NCBI GenBank assembly: GCA_963693315.1
Contig: OY856186.1
Span: 94,011,132 to 94,075,131, forward strand
Direction: 5' to 3'
Origin: Diogma glabrata
Taxonomy: Eukaryota; Arthropoda; Insecta; Diptera; Cylindrotomidae
DNA length: 64,000 nt
The translations under genes were made by a program, and so were the position numbers. Positions within the stretch are counted from its first letter, which is position 1, and each line of letters starts with the position of its first letter. This document shows positions 34,890-45,600 of this stretch, piece after piece. The notes beneath the pieces were generated by a model. It was not told where the DNA came from. It did not search any database and was given only the letters and a program-made list of their open reading frames with translations.

Positions 34890-35420
34890 TATTAGGCAGT
34901 ATTCTGTATAATGACAATATGTGAAACCTTTTAAAACCAAGATCCAACAACAACATGTGGTTTAAGGTGTTGATGGAGGCAATTTTTTTAATTCATTTAA
35001 TAAATAATACATCCTATCACAATAATAAAATATGACATAGGTCAATATTTTAAGATGGAACAAAGGAAATTAAAATAAAATAAAAGAGTAAAAAGCAAGT
35101 TTTTTAAAAGATTGTAAAAACTAAAATTGAATTGCCAATAATTCAACTAGTAAAATATTCCTTGATAATATGGAGCACTGTCTTTCTCAACGATTAAAGC
35201 CCAGATATAAGGGAGAGTTTCGTCAAACAATCAATAGCGAACCATCGTCAAGGAATATTTAATAGCTACGATTGAGCACCCACCACTAAGATATCACCGC
35301 TACTGATAGTTCAATGATATTGCCAATGGTATGTGATATCTCATGTTAACTCGGTATGTGATATGTCACGATATCTGACGTTAAATACCAACAGCCAGGA
35401 CTGTCGTATGCGGAGTTGTC
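34890..35420 (+). repeat. Dispersed repeat family E, copy 1
   Basis: Shared phrases with 40700-41330 are AAAACCTTTTAAAACC-AG (34923 on), GGTGTTGA-GG, GCACTGTCTTTCTC, AAGCCCA, CACCACTAAGAT and GTGATATCTCA-GTTAACT. The two copies have the same order and orientation. An inverted relative lies at about 44090-44470. No coding capacity is apparent. Confidence 0.7.
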
Positions 35421-35989
35421 AGATCAAAAGATTTTTACAACTTTAGAAGTACATTGTTTTAGGTCAGAAATTTGCTTGAATAGACATTTCTATATCGGCC
35501 AAGAAAAATTTCAAATGTAACAAAATACAAAATTATTGATAACTATAAATCTTAACAAAGACGACGAGCATCTTCGAAGTTGACAAATTTGTGGCAGAAT
35601 CTGTTTCTATCTTGGTTCTGTTTGAAAGCAGACTGTTGAAATGCGGACTAAACGAATTTATAACCTTGACAGAAGGACCTAGAAACTCTACTCACCAATT
35701 GTTGGTGAGAGCCAAACGACATTATACACTGTAAGTACAGCATTAGGATTTCAATATATGTATCAACAAACTTATTCCAATGATTAAGATTTTCATTAAC
35801 ATTCAACATTTTTTTGGTGTTAAATATGGCGACGATTGTCTATTAAATAACTGTTCTTTCTTATTAAAAGTTAATTTTCTAATTAAATTTATAAAAGAAT
35901 AAAAAATTAATTTTGGTCAGATTAGTGAAAAAAACTATAATCTTTCGAGTGTTTTTAAAGTTGCTCTTCACGCTTTGTACTAATCAAGA
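35421..35989. other. Spacer, no gene seen
   Basis: AT-rich spacer between repeat E and an old LINE ORF1. Nothing recognisable was found. Confidence 0.3.
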
Positions 35990-37480
35990 AATATTTGTAC
36001 AAAAGAATTGTTTTAATAAAAAAGAATGGCCGAATGCTATAAAATGTCGAACGACCATCAGAGGCGAATCAGACATAAGATGCAGTGGCGTATGTAATAA
36101 TCCAACCACTCCAGGTTGGATCAGTATGCTAGTGAGATCTTTGAACCAGATAACTTTGTAGGATTTATGTGTTACGATTGCTTACAGAACATACACAAGG
36201 TGGACTTTGTACTGAAGGAAATTCAAGATGGTGTAAATAAAAGCAAATAAAACCTAAATACATATAAACATGAATTCATTGAAATTAACGAAAAAAAAAT
36301 TAAGGAACTGATGGCGGCAATTCAGAAAAGGTACAGTGGAAGGATCGAGAAAATGGAGAATGTACAAAAATTATGTGAAATAAATGTGGAAGAAGTTAAA
36401 ACACGATATCGAGGAAAATATAAGATAAGATGTAATAAGATCAAGAAGACAAAACAAACAAAATGGCATATGTTTTAACAATTTTTAATTATATGGAGGG
36501 GTGAGGGGTCACATGTATCCAAACAAGAACCTCTAGTGGTAAAACCAAAAGAAAGAAAAAACGACAGATCTCAATAATAAAGTAGACCCGGTTGATTTTA
36601 AAGTTAAAACAGAAAAAATGGTACAATAATTAAATATTCAAAGTGAAAATCACGAAAAGTGAGAAAACATAAAAATAGCAATTCAAAGCAAAATGGGTGA
36701 ATACTATGAAGACAAAGTGTCAAATGGCAGTTCGCAGTAATTACCAATTCGTTATATGATATGAACATAAAACATACGGAAAACGAAATGATTGATAAAC
36801 TAAAACGATAGAATGCTGCAATATTACAAGATAGAGAGGACAACAGAACAATTTACAGTGCGAAAGCGAAAGCAAATAGTGAAACTTACACAACCGTATT
36901 ATCGGCTTAGAAATTGTATATAGGATGGGAAAGGTGCAGATTTTTTGATGGAACAAATATTATTCAGTGTTTTAAATGCAAATGAGATCGATAGAATACA
37001 AAACGCCGGCATGCATTGCTACAAATGTCACAGATATAAAAAAAGCAATGAATGTAACAAGTTAGTTATAAATAATTGTATAAATTTTATTAGGGTAAAT
37101 GAAAACCTTAAACTGGGATTGGATGAAGGTCATGAAACTAAGAACAAAAAATCTTTGGTATATGACGACCACTGTGTTTATTTATACGAACATAAAAGAA
37201 CTAACAAACAATTTTAATCATGTGCAATTATTGGCTGACAACGAAAACCCACGTTTATAATATTATCGGAAACTCATCTAACTAATCAAATGATACAGAA
37301 GAACACGAAATACAACTAAAAAATTATAATAATTATGTTATGTTGTCAAACTCCACAAGAGCAGGCGGAGCAATTATTTATTTTACAAAAAGATGGATAA
37401 TAACTAGAATATGTGATTAAATATGCGAAACAAAGTATTGGATTAGTGCATTCATGGCTAAGTACAGTTGAATTTGTATA
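35990..37480 (+). pseudogene. Old LINE: PHD/zinc-knuckle ORF1 and endonuclease start
   Basis: In shifting plus frames: KCRTTIRGESDIRCSGVCN (about 36045-36100), a first half of a PHD finger. Then a region with IKELMAAIQKRYSGRIEKME (about 36300-36360). Next YIGWERCRFFDGTNIIQCFK (about 36915-36975), which resembles the CxxC zinc-knuckle part of I- or CR1-type ORF1. Last, the endonuclease-like SETHLTNQM (about 37270-37295) and RAGGAIIYFTKRW (about 37360-37395). Stops and shifts are numerous. This is the oldest LINE in the window by decay. Clade is uncertain. Confidence 0.5.
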
Positions 37481-38029
37481 GACATCGCACTGCATAATCG
37501 TCACAATATAAATAAAAAAGTCGACAAATTCATGTATCTAATTTGAACAATATAATAAGAAAATTCACAAAAATAGGAAATTTTAAAACTAACAAATGGT
37601 TTATAAGCGAACTGAAAATAACGAAAATAAGTGTTAAGTTATGAATTAACAACCTTATTGTGAGACCTGAGGCCTGAAACAACTATGTGACCACAAGAAA
37701 ACTATGGACCCGCGCCGATTTCATTTGATGATTACCACATATTTTATACTTCGAGAGTTGTCTGTCATTGACGAGTTCGAAAACTTTTGTTGTCCCATTT
37801 TTCTCGATTCAGCCGCTTTTTCGTTCGACAAGCTCCGAAAAATGCCGACTGCCCGGGATCTTGTAAATTAACTCCCACAATTTTTTTTCCACCCTCCATA
37901 GGAAATTTGTTTTAGAACACGAAGTTAATCTTGTCCGACAAAAATTTGTTTGCTATTGTCGAGTTCGACAACCCAAACATGCCAACATGTTAATTATTTA
38001 GAGCGGACCAATGAATTTCAAAATTTTTC
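37481..38029. other. Spacer, no gene seen
   Basis: It contains a somewhat GC-richer part at 37640-37990 with repeated TCGAGTTCGA / TTCGACA phrases (TTGACGAGTTCGAAAAC, TTGTCGAGTTCGACAAC). No coding frame is visible. Confidence 0.35.
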
Positions 38030-38390
38030 CTATACTCTATTAAAATAATCATTTTGAAACGAACATGTTCTACAACGGGATATTTCGAAAGCAAATGGAT
38101 GGGACATTTCAGAAGCTCTGTTTATCGATTGTATTGCGCACATGATGAAAGGATGATTAGATTTTTTTACGGACGCATCATAGAAGTCGTATTTATAGTT
38201 AATGGACAGTTCGACCACATTTTTTGGTGCTGGAGTGAATGTAGCTGATCAGTTAAGGCAGTAGATAAATCATTGTTGCTGACAAACACCGCCCCAAACA
38301 TTACAACAATATTTCATGCATGGGCAAATAAATAACCTATAGATCAACATAATTTGTCAGTTTAAAATTTGTTTACATCGGCCCATGAAT
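38030..38390 (-). pseudogene. LINE family A-like C-terminal fragment
   Basis: On the minus strand 38218 to 38030 codes for VELSINYKYDFYDASV and then HPFAFEISRCRTCSFQ. These match the ADLTIFYKY and HPFTVQIIRCRTVAFQ blocks at the end of family A copy 1. Upstream text to about 38390 matches the same LINE further inside, but broken. Sister copies lie at 14.1-14.4, 62.64-62.90 and 63.44-63.62 kb. Confidence 0.7.
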
Positions 38391-39129
38391 TCCAAGCAAG
38401 GTTGAACACTTATTTGTTCCATTTCGTGTTATTTTCATTAACAGCGCCCAGAAGTTTAACTTAGTCGGCCTTGTTTGATGCCTCATAGTTTATCTTAATA
38501 GGAAATTTTTATTAATAAACGATATAATTTTGTATTGGTTGGATTGTTACAAAATTACTCTCCATAATAATACGTTGTAGGTCTTCATTGATAAATTTGA
38601 TTAATAAATTTCTATCATTCGTGGCTGTTACACGAGATCAAAGCTTAGAAGAAATGCTTGAAAGGCATTCATTGTTCTGTCATTAGTAAAATTGTGGATG
38701 CCGGTGCGGTGTGAAAATGTTGGATGTAATACCGTCTAAATTAACATAAAGTTGAGGAACTGTAAGAAAACTATAAATGCGTGAGACAGTAAGTTTTTCT
38801 ATTCTGAGTCATAAGATTTTAATTTAGCTATAAGATTTGTAAATTTTTAAAATTTATCGCGTGGCAATAAGTAAAATTGTGTCTCATCTGGAAAGCTTGT
38901 GGTCAAATCGATCCCGAAAATTAGTAAGCCTAACCCGGAGGCTCTAGATCAAACCGGGCGAGATGGTCACACTAGTTAAAACCCAGCTAAATGAAAGTAT
39001 GAAATTTGTCTCCTTGTACTGAATTTTTTTAAATTCATTCAAATTCAATTCATATTAAAAATTAATTCTATAAAATTTATTGTAAAACAATGCTGTTTAT
39101 TTTATTGTAAGACAATCACATTGAAGGGC
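38391..39129. other. Spacer, no gene seen
   Basis: AT-rich, with no recognised gene. A short GC-richer stretch (38900-38990) has CCTAACCCGGAGGCTCTAG. Confidence 0.3.
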
Positions 39130-39610
39130 ACATTTCTACACTTTGTTATTTAAAGCGCAAAAGGATGGGCTGCTCCTGAAACTCTGATATGACGCAAGAA
39201 GTTTGCAGACGCAGGCAATACCGATTTTATCTCTTGTGAAGTATTCTCTTCCATAATGTACTTGTAAAAATTGTCAAATCAGCAACATTTCTTCTATGTT
39301 GCAAGGAATCAAGTTCATTAGTAAGAATAAAGTTACCAATCAATTTTATTTCTCTCTGTTTGAGAACACCTCAGCACTTCAAACTAGTTATGTATGCTTC
39401 ACCCCATATGTGCGAACAGCACTCCATACCGGGACGTATTAAAACTTATATACCAAAAGAAGCTGTTTGCTTTTAAAATCCTACGACAACGTCCCAGGTT
39501 TTGAATTTTTGAACAGCCTTTTTAGCTACGCAAAAAATATTAGAATTCAACTTCATATTATTTTCAACCTCAACTTCAACTTCCAGAAGCCTAACAGACT
39601 CGTTCTGCTG
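39130..39610 (-). pseudogene. LINE family A C-terminal fragment
   Basis: Minus-strand text in order has ESVRLLE-EVE, NNMKLNS, RPGMECCSHIWGEAY, SLQHRRNVADLTIF and QPILLRF. It aligns with the last third of family A copy 1 and has stops and shifts. Only this 3' part is present, typical of 5'-truncated LINE insertion. Confidence 0.75.
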
Positions 39611-39691
39611 AGTGTATGCACATTCCGTGCACTTTTTGATTTTACGAATTTTTAAGTTGATTTTAAATATTCTAGTGCATATTTTAAATTT

Positions 39692-39959
39692 AGGATGTTT
39701 TCCAAACGAAAACTTATTTGATTATTTGCCGCCATATTAAAAAAGTAAACAAACATTCAAGACAAAAATGATTATAATTATGTTAATTTAAATTTGATTT
39801 ATCAGATTAGTGACAGATATTCAAATTAAATAAGAAGTATATTTGACATATCAGATTAGATGGTTAATGAAAAAGAGATACAAAATAAGTCTTCTTGCCA
39901 TCATACTTATTTAGAATAAGTTAAGTTCCACAAATAAGTCGTGGTTTGGAATACACCCT
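39692..39959. mobile_element. MITE-like element, about 268 bp
   Basis: The terminal repeats are imperfect. The left has AGGATGTTTTCCAAAC and then ACTTATTTG. The right, inverted, has AGGGTGTATTCCAAACC and then ACTTATTTG. The interior is AT-rich with TTTGACATATCAGATTAG, itself near-repeated (TTTATCAGATTAGTGACA). No clear target duplication could be set. Confidence 0.55.
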
Positions 39960-40699
39960 TGGTTGCAGAAAAGCATTACATCATACATATTTGATTTAAT
40001 TTAACATTTTTAAATCACAAAATGAGCATAGAACAAAAGGTACACAAACCTATGGACATGGTACACAAAATGTGCATAGAACTTTCGAGCATAAATACAT
40101 AAATATTTGATGTATGACTTTTATGACTAGAATCTTTTAATACGTTGTGAATCTTTCCTAGAATAATATTTTTGGTAACCTTATTACGACAAATTAAGAT
40201 AGAAGTTGTATTTTTAAGTTGTAAAATGTAAATGTATGTTTGTGATTGCATTTGTAAATGATCCGTTAATTTTTTCGCCATTTTTTTAACGCTACAATTT
40301 AAATAAAAAAATCAGATTTTAATAAATTTAAACATGTACCTTACAAATAATATTAATTTTTAATGATTTTCTTAATATTAAATATCAGTAAACCGACATG
40401 AAACATGGCACAAAAATTAATTATTCAAACTTCAAACTTCAAAAATTATTGCGCCCTGCAATTGCATTACAGAACACATCGTGCTGTGAAATCTAGGTCT
40501 TAAAAGGTTTATGTGTTGTTGTGACATATTTGTATGTTAAATTTTCATGTTTCATCACCAAAGGATCTTTTCCTTGTCCTGAGAAAAAATGTTTTCACTT
40601 AATAACAAATTGTTTTAAGTTCCAATGATATTTTCATATAGTTAAAGGGCCTCATACAATTGTAAGCATGTTTTACCTGCACAGATGTCAAAATGATGG
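39960..40699. other. Spacer, no gene seen
   Basis: AT-rich. Text near 40490-40540 (GTGCTGTGAAATCTAGGTC and AAAAGGTTTATGTGTTGTTG) matches 44540-44600 and the start of repeat family E. Confidence 0.35.
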
Positions 40700-41330
40700 T
40701 ATTTTTTTTTAATAAAATGTGTTGTGTAGTATGACTACTATGACACTATGTGTCACAATAACACATAAAAACCTTTTAAGACCAAGGTCCCATAACAACA
40801 TACGTTCAAAGGTGTTGAAGGACTTAAATCTTTCTTTTTTTATATTTTTTGTTAAAGAATGGATAACTAAACAAAAAATTCTATCACTGACAAAATATGA
40901 CAGGCCAATATTTTATGATAGAATAGAGAAAATAAAAGTAAATTAAATAGTAAATAGCAAATTTTTACAAAAATTTGCTGAAACAAAACAAAAATGTAGT
41001 TGACAATAATCCAGCCGGTTGCATATTCCTTGATCCTGTGACGCACTGTCTTTCTTAAAGTTTAAAGCCCACACATAGTTATATGAAGGCTCGTTTCTTC
41101 AAGGAAGCAATAGCGTCTCATCATCAAGGATTATTTCACAGCTAAGATTGGGGGTGCTTCCGTTGACTGAATACAGTTCATCCGCCACCACCCCTAAGAT
41201 GTCACCTTGGCTAGTGATACCTCACTGCTATTGCCAGTGGGATGTGATATCTCACGTTAACTTTTATGTCAATAGCAGGGACAGGAGTACGCGGGTACTG
41301 AAGTACGATAATCATTTTCATAATATGTGC
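40700..41330 (+). repeat. Dispersed repeat family E, copy 2
   Basis: This is the same order of phrases as the copy at 34890-35420: AAAAACCTTTTAAGACCAAG, GGTGTTGAAGGACTT, TGACGCACTGTCTTTC, CACCACCCCTAAGATGTCAC and GATGTGATATCTCACG-TAAC. An unrelated 29.2-kb-type repeat follows at 41670. Confidence 0.7.
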
Positions 41331-41669
41331 TGGTGATCGAAGGTTTGCTAATGCTTCATAAATCATTTAAGCGAAAATCAAACATGTTCCATTTTTCTCT
41401 GCAAGCGTAAGTTTGCACAAGCACGATTGAGTGTATTGTTATGATTGTCAGCTTGTTTGTTTATTTTTTTTATAAATGTGTGACATTTTTTTATTTCAAT
41501 CTAAAACAATGGTGAATGGTTCGACTAACCGGCAATATAAAATTTGTGAGCTTGTAAATGTTTAAAGCTATGCTTGATTTATATATTAACTCACTATGCA
41601 AACATTTTTACAACTATACAAGTATGTTTGCACAGCACAGCTATACAAGCCGATAAAATGTTTAAATAA

Positions 41670-41840
41670 AAGCGAAAATACAATATGAATTTTGAATGTT
41701 ATGTTGTCGTTTTCTAACTTAATAATTTATAAGTAATATCGTTTATATTGTAGCACAAATAGCATTTCCTATGCGAGATGAAAACGCATTTCGTTTGTGA
41801 ACTTGCCTCACTCGAGACTAGCGCCTCTCAAAATGTTAGC
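41670..41840. repeat. Second copy of the 29190-29410 repeat
   Basis: It shares ATATGAATTTTGAATGTTAT, TTGTCG, AATAATTTATAA-TATCGT and CATTTCCTATGCGAGAT with the first copy, in the same orientation. Confidence 0.65.
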
Positions 41841-42600
41841 GAAGAAATGTGCACTCATAAAAAGAAAATTAGAAAATAATATAGTTTGTGATAAATGTTT
41901 CAAGGCAAAAAATTGTTAATGAAAATATAAAAACCAATTTTCGGGATACTTGCAATTAATTTAGTTTTTGAAATCAACGCAATAGTTTTCTTTTAAAATA
42001 AATTATTTTTTTAAATATCGTAGGCCTAATAGAACTAATACTAACACAATAACATGAAGTTTGTTCACAAAATTTAAGATTTTTAATATTTGACTAAAGT
42101 GTAGCGGTTTTTAGGCACCATTGCTTTATTGGTAACTTTATTTGAACCCAAAAATTATGGTAGTACGGGCAACATCGCATCACCTAGCCATGCTTTCGAC
42201 ACGACTTATAATTGGAACTTTTGATCTCTTACGTGCGCAGTGTACGGAAAGAATTGCATTAGTCATGTTTGAGGATTATAATCTTTTTTGTCTATTTATA
42301 AACTTGTCTTATGAAAACTTACAATATCTAATGATATCTTATCTCATCAAGTTTACAATAATCCTGGTAAGGTCACAATTATCGTACATTTAATAATTAA
42401 AACAACATGCTAGAATTTGATCAGCAAAACAATGATGTTGAATGGAGATATCTTAATACCGTTATCAAAAACTGTTTACAAAAACTTAGTAAAAAGCAAT
42501 TATTGCCACATAACGATTTAAGGTTTTTTAATTTAAAGTGTGACTTTTCTAGTTATACAGAAATGTGTGTAGCTTACAACTTAAATCACATTAAATCTTC
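41840..42600. other. 3' flank of tafazzin, last exon probably here
   Basis: No independent gene is supported. A candidate last exon of tafazzin lies at 42093-41974 on the minus strand. It follows CTTTAG, is open for 39 codons in the right phase, and starts SNIKNLK, which could correspond to the FxxL(R/K) tail of other tafazzins. The 42150-42270 part is less AT-rich and has short open frames on both strands. Confidence 0.35.
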
Positions 42601-42607
42601 AACTTAC

Positions 42608-45600
42608 CATCATTGCGCTTTGAATTTGATCTGTAATAAGTTTTCGTGTTTCAATCACCGGAATATTATTGGCTTTTGATTGTTTTATGGTTTCACTTAA
42701 ATCGATTGGAGGTCCAATATTATATGTCAGTTTCTTTCCAAATCTTAATATATAAGGTGTTTCATTAGGTAACACTGAATCCATTCCTATATGCCAAATT
42801 GGAATTATTATTGGAAGAACTGGAGATTCATAAATCATTCTTCCTACACCCCATTTAAATCTTATTTGTTCTTTATTAGTATTCACTCTCCCTTCGGGAA
42901 ACACATGCACCCAATCTCCTAATTTAAGTTTTTCTATACATAAATTAACTGCGGGCTGATGAACACCACTACCTCGTTTTACAGGAATGCATTTACCTAA
43001 TAAAATTTAAATAATATTTATTCATCGAACATTTTAGAATCAATAACAGAAACTTACCAAACATAAAAAACAAAGCATGATATTTATTTGTAAAACATAT
43101 ATCATGAGCTGCCAGAGACCATCGTATTAATTTAGCATTACAAACATGTTTAAGCCTTAAAATTCCTAAAACAAAAATTTCAAAATATAAATATTTTTAA
43201 ACATTATGTCTTTATATAATTAACCCCATATGCCAGGATCGTCGAAACATGAATGATGATTTGACACTGTTAGAACTGGTATTCCTTTTGGTCTATTTTC
43301 AAGAGCATTGTCTAAAAAATGTATGTTATACACCCTGGCTTTATTTAAACACACTGAAAGAACAACAAATAATTATATTGTGTTAATAATAACTCAAAAC
43401 GGCAGTGTATTTGAAAAGAAAATATGACAACAATTTTAATTTATGACGTACAGACTTTATGTTATTGATTTTGAAGCTAAATGTAAAATGTTAATACTTT
43501 TTATGAAACCACATAACTTCAGTTATTTTTATGTTGAAGAAATAGTTCTATTCTCTAATAAGTTTAAAATAAAGGTTTTCTGGCTGTGACCTTCTATGTT
43601 AGTTATGATGCATTTTTTTTTTCAGAACGACGTGATGTTGTTCCGAAAGAATTTTGGGATAAACGATTCGAAGTTAAAATCAGCCATGACATGACTGCCT
43701 AAAGAGTCGAATGATTCTTCTAAATTCTCTTTAAATTTATTTCAGAAATTCTAAAGCATTTTTTAAAGACACCAGAGAAAAGAATCGAGATAAACAGGTG
43801 TGTGACTATCCCTCGTACTCCAGTCCTTGTTATTGACATATGTGTTAACTAGAGATATTACATACTAATGTAATACGACTACAGGTCCATAATGCCTCAG
43901 ACATATGTTTTTCCCCGTTTTACTCGTCAATCGGTGTGTGCGGGCGGTCGAACTGTCGAGATTACTCACTGTCATAGTAATAGAATTCAAAGAGATTTCT
44001 TTGTGCGTACATCGTACACATGAAATGCTTTACCCGAATCAATAGTCTCGAGTGCTTTCAATCCACAAAGATTTAAAAAAATCGTCCACCTATACCTCAT
44101 GTGTTGTTGTGACACATTTTGTGATTCCTACTACACAACACTTCTTATTAAAAAAAAAAAAAAAAATACTACTGGCAATATCAGTGAGATATCACTAGCC
44201 AAGGTGATATCTTCCATACTAGTAATGTAATTTTAAGCTGTGTACATTTTTTATTCAAAATTATATGTCATTCGGAAATTAGTTTGGCGACTCTTCTAAA
44301 AAATTCTTAGGGATCTTGGCGGATGAGCTAGATTCAGGTAACGGTATCACACACAATCTTAGTTATGGAATATTACTTGCTGATTGCATGCAAATGAACC
44401 TACGATAACCCTTAATTTGGGCTTTAATCGTTGTGACAGACAATGTGTAGCATAATCAAGGAATATGCCACTGCATTATTGGTAACCTAATTTTATCATA
44501 ATATTTTGGAAACCTAATTTTATCAACACCTCAGAACGGATGTTGTTGTCGAACCTAGGTCTTAAAAGATTTTTAAATGTTGTTGTAACATTGTAATTAC
44601 TACTACACAACGAATTTCATTAAAAAATTGTTCACCACTCTGTCGAAATTATATTTTAGGTAATTAAACCTTCCATAGAAACATTTTTAAAACAAACTTC
44701 AAAATTTGAGGAGTTCACCCTGATATATTATCTATCATTGACAATTTGTTGTACATTCTGTCCTGACTAATCACATGATGTACCCGGCTACTTCAAAACA
44801 CGTGATTAAGTTGCTATCCATGTTTACACTGAAAACAGTTTCAACATTAAAATGATGACACTATTTTCTTTTCGTTGTGACTATAAATTATTGAACAACA
44901 TAATAAAGTTCAATAATTTTCACACATGCTGACACTGAGGCACTATTAATCTTAATAATATTCTTATAGTTTGCAAAAAACAAAAATAACGCAAAAGTTA
45001 CAAATTTATAAAAATATCCAGTCCAAGTTCCACATGAAATATAAAAAAAAATTTATCCTTGAAAACATTTTCGATTTAACTTATTTTAACTATTTCTTTT
45101 TAAATCAATTAAAAATTTATTTAGTTACACTATTATGGTATATTGTTGGAATAATGACATATAGCTATATTTTCTGACTTTTTAAAATTAATCTTCATTA
45201 TTCGTGTGCCAAAATTCTACATGCTATTCGTCTTCGGGTTAACCTGTTGTTACATGTCAAAGTAATGAAACGATCTGGTGGCTCATGCAAATTGCAAGCA
45301 AATGGGTCTGGTCAAAATAAAATGGGACGTGTGCGAGCAATTCAAATTGTTAAAACGCAAACGGCACTCTGTGGTAATCTCTAAGTATATAAAGCCTTGT
45401 ATGCTAGATTTATTTTCTCCACTCCTCATACATACAAATTTATAGAAAAGATTTTAAAAAAAAGAAAAAACAAATACCAGAAAACAGTTAAAAGTGCAAA
45501 AAAAATATACACAAATAAAGCACGCTTGAGAGTCAACCTACAACATTACATAGAAAAACTTGGTGTGACTTAAAGCAAAGGACGATAATTTCGTGCGAGG

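Noticed and set aside
42407..42679. Plus-strand 90-codon open frame at the end of tafazzin
   Set aside because: It overlaps tafazzin exon 4 on the other strand, has no recognisable domain and is best explained as chance.
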